NCBI RefSeq assembly: GCF_003633755.1
Contig: NZ_RBIL01000002.1
Span: 372,001 to 436,000 of the forward strand
Reading direction: 5' to 3'
DNA from: Solirubrobacter pauli
GTDB taxonomy: Bacteria; Actinomycetota; Thermoleophilia; Solirubrobacterales; Solirubrobacteraceae
DNA length: 64,000 nucleotides
Shown here: in pieces, positions 59,190 to 64,000 of the stretch
Layout of the letters: every line of letters starts with the position of its first letter
How positions within the stretch are numbered: position 1 is the stretch's first letter
Made by a program: the position numbers and the translations under genes
Notes under the pieces: generated by a model
Databases searched by the model: none
Told to the model about the DNA's origin: nothing
Seen by the model: only the letters and a program-made list of their open reading frames with translations

Positions 59190-59852
59190 GTGATCGCGGG
59201 GTACCAGCACTTCCTGCGCCTCGCGGACCGCATCCAGTGGGACGACGAGGCGATCGACCTGACCACCGATGCGCGGAACTGGCCGACCGTCGCCGACACG
59301 CGCATCAAGGAGCTCGTCGCCGGGTTCATCGTCGGGGAGGCGGGCGTCGCCGAGCACCTGCACGCGTTCTTCGACGGCGACGCGGCCGCGACGTTCGCGG
59401 CCCAGCGGCGCGACGAGGAGCGCCACGCCCGCTTCTTCGCCCGCTACGCGCAGGCCGTCGGCCTCTCCGACCCACGCGCGCACGTCTCACCCGCGTTCGT
59501 CGACATCTTCGAGCGCCGGCTCCCGGAAGCGGCCGCGCAGGCGGGCGTCGAGGCCGTCGGGCTCTACCACATGGTCCTGGAGGGCGTCGTCTTCACCGCC
59601 GGCCAGTACGCGCTGCTGGAGATCCTCGACAAGGCGCAGTTGCCCGGCCTCTACGAGGGCATGGAGCTCGTGCTGCGGGACGAGAAGTGGCACATCGGCT
59701 TCGGCACGCGCTGCCTGAACGACGCCGACCTCGACGAGGCCCAGATCGACGCCATCCTCGCCGAGGGCGCGCGCGCCGCCGAGCTGTGGGCGCCCGAGCA
59801 GGCCGAGCGCGTGCTCCGGACGCTGCACCGCCGCATGGCGGCCGTCCGTTGA
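59190..59852 (+). CDS. R2-like ferritin-superfamily diiron protein
   Basis: A 220-residue four-helix protein with two carboxylate-histidine sites of the ribonucleotide-reductase R2/R2lox type: an early Glu/His helix (VGEAGVAEHLHAF), DEERHARFF (ExxH), a later Glu in VLEGVVFTAGQY, and DEKWHIGFG (ExxH). It is shorter than R2 (over 300 residues) and lacks the C-terminal R1-binding tail, so an oxidase function is more likely. It forms a TTGA/GTGA-coupled operon with an alpha/beta hydrolase and a thioesterase. GTG 59190 is the start. Confidence 0.82.
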   Translation: MIAGYQHFLRLADRIQWDDEAIDLTTDARNWPTVADTRIKELVAGFIVGEAGVAEHLHAFFDGDAAATFAAQRRDEERHARFFARYAQAVGLSDPRAHVSPAFVDIFERRLPEAAAQAGVEAVGLYHMVLEGVVFTAGQYALLEILDKAQLPGLYEGMELVLRDEKWHIGFGTRCLNDADLDEAQIDAILAEGARAAELWAPEQAERVLRTLHRRMAAVR

Positions 59853-60541
59853 CGCTCGAGACGCAGGAGCTGCCGGGCACCGAGCCGGCGCTCGTCTTCC
59901 TGCACGAAGGGCTCGGATCGGTCGAGCTCTGGCGCGACTTCCCCGCCCGCGTGCACGCCGCCACCGGACGTCGCGTGTTCCTCTACTCGCGCGCCGGACA
60001 CGGCTGGTCGGACCTTCCGGACGGGCCGCGCACGCCGCGCTTCATGCACGAGGAGGCGCTCGACGTGCTCCCGCGGCTGCTCGCCGAGCACGGCCTCGAG
60101 CGCCCCGTGCTGATCGGCCACAGCGACGGCGCCTCGATCGCGCTCATCCATGCGTCCGAGCACCCGGTCGACCGGCTCGTGCTCCTCGCCCCGCACGTGT
60201 TCGTCGAGGACGTGACCGTCGCGAGCATCGAGGCGGCGCGGACCGCCTTCGAGACCACGGACCTCAAGGCGCGGATGGCCCGCTACCACCGCGACCCCGA
60301 GCGCACGTTCCGGCTGTGGAACGACATCTGGCTCGACCCGGCGTTCCGCGACTGGAACATCGAGGACGTACTGGCGCGCGTGACGGCGCCGACGCTCGCC
60401 ATCCAGGGGGCCCAGGACCAGTACGGCACGCTCGCCCAGCTGGACCTCATCGAGGCGCGCCGCGTCGTGCTCGATTGCCGGCACGCTCCGCACCTGGAAG
60501 CCCCCGAGGAGACCCTGCGAGCCGTGACGGAGTTCCTGTGA
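59849..60541 (+). CDS. Alpha/beta hydrolase
   Basis: A 230-residue alpha/beta hydrolase: oxyanion motif FLHEGLGSV at residue 17, nucleophile Ser in GHSDGAS, acid Asp in IQGAQDQYG and His in CRHAPHLEAP. The start is a TTG at 59849 overlapping the R2-like stop (TTGA). The domain covers the whole length and there is no signal peptide. It probably cleaves an ester or thioester produced in the same operon. Confidence 0.88.
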   Translation: MTLETQELPGTEPALVFLHEGLGSVELWRDFPARVHAATGRRVFLYSRAGHGWSDLPDGPRTPRFMHEEALDVLPRLLAEHGLERPVLIGHSDGASIALIHASEHPVDRLVLLAPHVFVEDVTVASIEAARTAFETTDLKARMARYHRDPERTFRLWNDIWLDPAFRDWNIEDVLARVTAPTLAIQGAQDQYGTLAQLDLIEARRVVLDCRHAPHLEAPEETLRAVTEFL

Positions 60542-60936
60542 GGATCGAAGACCACATCGTCGTCCCGCTCGACCAGACGTTCGACGCGCGCTACGGGCTG
60601 GAGTACCTGGAGCCCACCCGGGCGCGGGTCACCGTGACGCCGGCGGTGCTCGGCGCGGACGGCACCGTCCAGAGTGGCGTATACGCAGCCATGGCGGAGT
60701 CGATCGCGTCCACGGGAACCGCGGTCGAGGTGCTCCCGAACGGGTTCATCGCGTCCGGGCTCAACAACTCCACGCACGTGGTCGGCGCCGTTCGCGAGGG
60801 TGCGCTGGAGGCGGTCGCCACGTGCCGCGCGCGGGGCGAGACCGAGTGGCTGTGGGACGTCGAGATCGGGCCGCCGGGTGGTCCGGTGAGCGCCATCGCG
60901 ACCGTTGCGATCGCCGTGCGCCCGAAACGGGTTTGA
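60538..60936 (+). CDS. PaaI-type hotdog-fold thioesterase
   Basis: A 132-residue hotdog-fold protein with the PaaI pattern VQSGVYAAMAESIASTG (catalytic-helix Glu) and a C-terminal strand VSAIATVAIAVRP. PaaI-like enzymes hydrolyse aryl- or acyl-CoA thioesters. GTG 60538 overlaps the hydrolase stop (GTGA). The three-gene operon therefore pairs a diiron protein with two hydrolases, suggesting processing of an acyl-CoA or ester. Confidence 0.88.
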   Translation: MRIEDHIVVPLDQTFDARYGLEYLEPTRARVTVTPAVLGADGTVQSGVYAAMAESIASTGTAVEVLPNGFIASGLNNSTHVVGAVREGALEAVATCRARGETEWLWDVEIGPPGGPVSAIATVAIAVRPKRV

Positions 60937-60964
60937 TTCGTCCCGGACGGGGTAGCGGCGGATC

Positions 60965-61360
60965 GTGCCCCATGCCGCGTGGTCCTTCGCTGCCGCGCGC
61001 GAAACCCCGATGCAGGCCCGCCGTGCAGTCGTCGACTGGGCGCGGTCCTACGTGGAGGATCGCGCTGTCCTGAGCGACATAGCGTTGGCGATCACGGAGG
61101 CGGCGACCAACGTGGTCCTGCACGCCTACCGCGACCACGCCGAGCCCGGCAGCGTGACCATCGAGGCCGAGGAGTACGAGGACCACGTGTGCTTCTACGT
61201 GCGCGACGAGGGCAGCGGTCTCGCGCCGCGCGTGGACTCGCCCGGGCTCGGGCTCGGGCTCGGGTTGATCGCCCAGGTCGCGGACTCGGCGGACGTGCGC
61301 GCGCCCGAGGACGGCGGCACCGAGGTCGTCATGCGCTTCAACGTCAGTCGCGCCGCCTAG
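60965..61360 (+). CDS. RsbW-like anti-sigma factor serine kinase
   Basis: A 131-residue GHKL ATPase of the RsbW/SpoIIAB class: N box ALAITEAATNVVLHAY near residue 40, G1 box DEGSGLAP near 81 and G2 box GLGLGLGLIAQVADS. It is a single domain with no membrane segment, as in anti-sigma serine kinases that control alternative sigma factors. No sigma factor or anti-anti-sigma gene is adjacent. GTG start at 60965. The next gene starts 11 bases after its stop. Confidence 0.9.
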   Translation: MPHAAWSFAAARETPMQARRAVVDWARSYVEDRAVLSDIALAITEAATNVVLHAYRDHAEPGSVTIEAEEYEDHVCFYVRDEGSGLAPRVDSPGLGLGLGLIAQVADSADVRAPEDGGTEVVMRFNVSRAA

Positions 61361-61371
61361 AGTTACCGAGC

Positions 61372-62100
61372 ATGCAGTTGCTGCGCTCCGGGGCCGCCGG
61401 AACGGCCGCCCTCGAGCTCGCGATCTCCCACGCGCTGCTGACCCGCGTCTCCAAGGGCGAGCTGCCGAGCACGCTGCGCGTCTACCGCCCGCGCGCCGCG
61501 GTGGCCTTCGGGAAGCTCGACAAGCTCAGCCCGGGGTATGAGCGGGCGGTGGCGGCCGCCCGCGAGCACGGTTACGAGCCGGTGCTGCGGCTCCCCGGCG
61601 GTCACGCCGCGGCCTACAACGAGGCGTCGATCGGGATCGACGTGGTGTGGGCGCTCGCCGATCCCGCCACCGGCACCCACGACCGCTTCGCACGCGAAGG
61701 TGAGCGCCTCGCCGGCGCGTTGCGGACACTCGGCGTGGACGCGCGCGTGGGAGAGGTCCCCCACGAGTACTGCCCGGGCGAGTACAGCGTCAACGCACGC
61801 GGCAAGGTGAAGCTGATCGGCACGGCCCAGCGGCTCGTGCGCGGCGCGGCGCTGCTGGGCGCCTCGGTCGTCGTCCACGACGGCCCGGGCCTACGCGCCG
61901 TGCTGCGCGACGTCCTCGGCGCGCTGGCGTTCGAGTGGGACGAGGCCACCGCGGGCGCACTCGACGAGGAGGTCGAAGGGCTGACGCTGGACGCGGTGGA
62001 GGCGGCGGTGATCGCGGCCTATGACGACCTCGAGCCGGCGAACCTGGACGAGGAGACCCTCGCCCTGGCCCACCGGCTCGAAGCGGAACGCAGGCCTTAG
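61372..62100 (+). CDS. Lipoate-protein ligase A family protein
   Basis: A 242-residue BPL/LplA/LipB-fold protein: RLPGGHAAAYNEASIGID near residue 72 and the catalytic-type Lys in GKVKLIGTAQRLVRGA near 145, with EYCPGEYSVN before it. The family attaches lipoate or octanoate to E2 and H-proteins; an octanoyltransferase role cannot be excluded. There is no LplA C-terminal domain. ATG 61372. The stop TAG shares bases with the stop of the convergent DUF3618 gene. Confidence 0.88.
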   Translation: MQLLRSGAAGTAALELAISHALLTRVSKGELPSTLRVYRPRAAVAFGKLDKLSPGYERAVAAAREHGYEPVLRLPGGHAAAYNEASIGIDVVWALADPATGTHDRFAREGERLAGALRTLGVDARVGEVPHEYCPGEYSVNARGKVKLIGTAQRLVRGAALLGASVVVHDGPGLRAVLRDVLGALAFEWDEATAGALDEEVEGLTLDAVEAAVIAAYDDLEPANLDEETLALAHRLEAERRP

Positions 62101-62648
62101 GAGCGCGCGCTCGAAGCGGCTTCCTGCGCGTGGTCCTGCGCGGAGCCCTTGAGCTCTTCGGCGTGCTGCTGGCCGCTCTCCTTGGCGGTCTCCTGCGCCG
62201 ATTGGGCGGCCTCCTGCGCGACCTGCTTGCCGCGCTCGAGGGCCTCCTGACCGGTCTCCTTGGCGCGATCGATCACGTCGTCGGAGATCTGGCCGAGCTT
62301 CTCGTCCTCGACGCGCGTCGCGGGGACGAGCATGCCGGCGAGGAAGCCGACGGCCACGGCGCCGACCGCCAGCCCGAGCGGGTTGGACTGGGCGACGCTC
62401 ACCGCCTTCTTGGCCTGGCCCTTGACCTGCTCGGTGTCGGGCGTCTTGTCGCCGACGGTCTGTCCGGCGCCGACGAGGCGCTCCTTGGCCGATGAGGCGA
62501 CGCCCATCACGCTCTCCTTCTTGTCCTGGATCGAGTCCTTGGCACGCGCTTTGACGTCGGTCTTGTAGCCGAGCGCGTCAACGGTCTCACCCATCTCCGC
62601 GCGGGTCTGCTCTATCTCGCGGCGGATCCGGTCTGGGTCTTCGCCCAC
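62097..62648 (-). CDS. DUF3618 family membrane-associated protein
   Basis: A 183-residue protein starting with the DUF3618 signature (DPDRIRREIEQTRAEMGETV, then ALGYKTDV) followed by a transmembrane helix (LGLAVGAVAVGFLAGMLV, about 92-109) and a long Gln/Glu/Ala-rich helix likely to be coiled coil. DUF3618 proteins accompany holin-like proteins in actinobacterial envelope-stress clusters; their role is unknown. Its start overlaps the holin-like gene by 37 bases, so they are translationally coupled. Confidence 0.88.
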   Translation of the reverse strand: MGEDPDRIRREIEQTRAEMGETVDALGYKTDVKARAKDSIQDKKESVMGVASSAKERLVGAGQTVGDKTPDTEQVKGQAKKAVSVAQSNPLGLAVGAVAVGFLAGMLVPATRVEDEKLGQISDDVIDRAKETGQEALERGKQVAQEAAQSAQETAKESGQQHAEELKGSAQDHAQEAASSARS

Positions 62649-63055
62649 TGGATGTCCTCCTTCACGGTCTCAACGGTTTGGGGTGCGGGCGGCGTGGCCT
62701 TCTGGATCGCGTTCTTGCCCGCGAGTCCGAGGACGGCGGCGAGCGCCAGCCACAGCAACGTCACGATCAGCGCGGCCAGCCAGAGCGGCAGGAAGCTGTC
62801 GAGGACGATGATCAGGAACGCGGTGAGCGCTCCGAGCCCGAGGAGGGCGACGACGGCCGCGCCGGCAAGCATGCCGGCGCCCTTGCCCGCGACCTTGCCC
62901 TTCTCGGTGACTTCGGCCTGCGCCAGCTTGATCTCCTGGCGCACGAGCGTGGAGGTCTGGCTCGCCAGATCCTTGACCAGCTCGCCGAGGCCCTTGTCGC
63001 GGGGGTCCGGCTCGACGGCGCGAGCGCCCCCGTTGGTGGGGTCGTGGGTGGCCAT
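62612..63055 (-). CDS. Holin-like integral membrane protein (Phage_holin_3_6/DUF1469 type)
   Basis: A 147-residue membrane protein: N-terminal cytoplasmic helix (GELVKDLASQTSTLVRQEI, typical of this family), then two long transmembrane helices (about 62-84 and 90-112) and a C-terminal charged tail. These proteins are called phage-holin-like by name but in actinobacteria are housekeeping envelope proteins. It sits between the coiled-coil protein (gap of five bases) and DUF3618 (37-base overlap). Confidence 0.88.
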   Translation of the reverse strand: MATHDPTNGGARAVEPDPRDKGLGELVKDLASQTSTLVRQEIKLAQAEVTEKGKVAGKGAGMLAGAAVVALLGLGALTAFLIIVLDSFLPLWLAALIVTLLWLALAAVLGLAGKNAIQKATPPAPQTVETVKEDIQWAKTQTGSAAR

Positions 63056-63060
63056 GGGAT

Positions 63061-63726
63061 TCAGCGGGTGTAGTCCTCGCGGCGGATCGGGATGTCCCCG
63101 GCCGCTGCGCCCGGATCGGTCACGACCGTGCCCGCGCGCGGCGGCTGGCCGGTGCCGCCGACGGGCGGCACGCCGGTGCCGGTCCCGGGCGGGTCGATCA
63201 TGTCGTCCGCGGCGAGGCCGGTGCGGCTGGTCGGCGCGCCCGCGGTCAGGCCGGGGCTCGTGGTCGGCGGCCGGTAGCCGCCGTTGCTGCCGGTCCCGCG
63301 CGTCTCGTAGCGCCGCGTGCTGGACGCCTTCAGGAAGCGCGAGGCCGCGAAGCCGAGCGCGACGCCGCCGGCGATGACGGCCCACGGCTGCCGACGACCG
63401 AAGTCCTCCAGGTCCTGGAGGATCGTGTCGCCGTCGGAGCGCTGCAGGTAGTCGCCGAGCGACTCGGCGCGCTGTGCGGCCTGCTCGGCGAGCTTGGCGG
63501 GCTGGTCCTTGCCCTGCTCGCGCAGCTGGTCGGCGACGCTGCGGATGTCGGACGCGGTCGAGCTGACCTGCTCGCCGGCCTGCGTCGAGCGCGTGTCGAC
63601 CTGCTCACGGACCCGGCTCGCGGCCTGGCCCTTCGCCTGCTGCGCCTTCTCCGCCGCCTTTTCCTTGGCTTGATCGGTGGTGGAGCTCGGCCCATTGGCC
63701 GAAGCGGTTCCCCCAAGAGTGCTCAT
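63061..63726 (-). CDS. Membrane-anchored coiled-coil protein of the envelope-stress cluster
   Basis: A 221-residue protein with a long Gln/Ala/Lys helix (about 15-100, EKAAEKAQQAKGQAASRV) likely to form a coiled coil, a transmembrane segment (AVIAGGVALGFAASRFL, about 120-136) and a Gly/Pro/Thr-rich C-terminus. No family assigned. ATG 63726 (MSTLGGTASANG) is preferred; longer frames reach 63924 but overlap the divergent catalase. First gene of the cluster transcribed away from the catalase. Confidence 0.78.
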   Translation of the reverse strand: MSTLGGTASANGPSSTTDQAKEKAAEKAQQAKGQAASRVREQVDTRSTQAGEQVSSTASDIRSVADQLREQGKDQPAKLAEQAAQRAESLGDYLQRSDGDTILQDLEDFGRRQPWAVIAGGVALGFAASRFLKASSTRRYETRGTGSNGGYRPPTTSPGLTAGAPTSRTGLAADDMIDPPGTGTGVPPVGGTGQPPRAGTVVTDPGAAAGDIPIRREDYTR

Positions 63727-63826
63727 GGCCGGTGGGGCTTGCCAACCGCAGCGGTCGGCACTCGTGACTGGTAGGAGTCCTGACGCCGACCCGTCATGCG
63801 TCTGAGACGTGGGTAGGGGTCCGGAC

Positions 63827-64000
63827 ATGATCCTCCGTATTGACCGCTGGCAGACCGAGCTGCCGCCTCCCTCGACGCCGGACCCCGCGGGCGCCGCGAC
63901 CGTCCAGGAGCTGATGGGCGGCAAGTTCGGCGAGATGTCAACGCTGATGAACTACACGTTCCAGTCGTTCAACTACCGCTTCCGCCAGGGCACGCGGCCG
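63827..64000 (+). CDS. Manganese catalase family protein, N-terminal part
   Basis: The first 58 residues of a manganese catalase; the rest lies beyond the window. It begins MILRIDRWQTELPPPS, then AATVQELMGGKFGEMSTLMN and YTFQSFNYRF, the N-terminal pattern of actinobacterial Mn-catalases, with the metal-binding Glu in the LMGGKFGEM segment. The enzyme would disproportionate hydrogen peroxide. Divergent from the envelope-stress cluster, with 100 bases between starts, so shared stress regulation is plausible. Confidence 0.8.
   Translation, partial: MILRIDRWQTELPPPSTPDPAGAATVQELMGGKFGEMSTLMNYTFQSFNYRFRQGTRP

Noticed and set aside
62612-63055. Phage-holin-like protein as evidence of a prophage
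   Set aside because: The neighbours are DUF3618 and coiled-coil housekeeping envelope genes; no phage structural, integrase or lysis genes are present.

Overview
The window is a high-GC (about 72-75 percent by eye), densely packed bacterial chromosome segment. GTG starts, four-base ATGA/GTGA/TTGA overlaps between operon genes, NarL-type two-component systems, DUF3618/holin-like envelope genes, an NDMA-dependent alcohol dehydrogenase of the Rubrobacter-type family and a split LigD system point to a soil actinobacterium, most likely of the Solirubrobacterales (Solirubrobacter/Conexibacter-like). That assignment is inferred from gene content; no rRNA or tRNA is present to confirm it.

Layout. 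1-4.2 kb (minus): end of a LuxR-type ATPase regulator, a two-gene split LigD repair module (ligase and phosphoesterase), and a large chemoreceptor. 4.2-6.6 kb: TetR repressor divergent from two short-chain dehydrogenases, with twin palindromic operators. 6.7-11.6 kb (minus): pta-ackA operon ending in a cyclic-nucleotide-binding-domain protein with a large unassigned N-terminus. 11.6-16.2 kb: amidase, quinone-oxidoreductase-like enzyme, GlxA-type regulator, S4 protein, LysR regulator. 16.3-20.2 kb: two core-MetE proteins flanking an M43-like metalloprotease, with a GntR regulator. 20.2-24.9 kb: ring-cleavage-type VOC protein, NodB-type deacetylase without a normal start, and a 969-residue secreted phospholipase-C-like protein. 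24.9-29 kb: a second TetR/SDR module, small envelope proteins, a papain-like YiiX hydrolase and a frameshifted Gfo/Idh/MocA oxidoreductase. 29-34 kb: NarL-type sensor/regulator pair, a cyclic-di-GMP-I riboswitch in front of a secreted CAP protein, a REC-PAS-histidine kinase, a SUI1 protein and a frameshifted exo/endonuclease. 34-39.3 kb: quinone reductase, secreted glycosidase-like protein, NDMA-dependent alcohol dehydrogenase, MoxR ATPase plus VWA protein. 39.3-45.6 kb: four consecutive secreted beta-rich proteins, two of them paralogous, followed by a BlaI/M56 pair and a convergent RTX-repeat protein. 45.7-56.2 kb: VOC protein, asparaginase with PaaX regulator, and a divergent seven-gene catabolic operon (adenine-deaminase-like, aryl-CoA ligase, small Rossmann-like protein, SDR, aldehyde dehydrogenase, enoyl-CoA hydratase, ferredoxin reductase). 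56.2-64 kb: secreted M1 peptidase, gamma-carbonic-anhydrase homologue, enoyl-CoA hydratase, an R2-like/hydrolase/thioesterase operon, RsbW-like kinase, lipoate ligase homologue, a three-gene envelope-stress cluster and the start of a manganese catalase.

How the genes work together. Three strands stand out. The PaaX-flanked operon reads as a complete but unassigned CoA-dependent catabolic pathway, possibly for a nitrogen-bearing aromatic or amide. The 39-44 kb block looks like a secreted surface assembly followed by a protease-controlled repressor pair. The CAP protein is probably switched by cyclic di-GMP through an RNA aptamer, in a neighbourhood rich in two-component signalling. There are no insertion sequences, prophage genes, CRISPR arrays or stable RNA genes. 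Two genes carry clear frameshifts (28.1-29.0 kb and 33.2-34.0 kb), which are either real decay or assembly errors. There is no gene-free stretch longer than 300 bases; the longest, 30655-30920, holds a terminator-like hairpin and the riboswitch.
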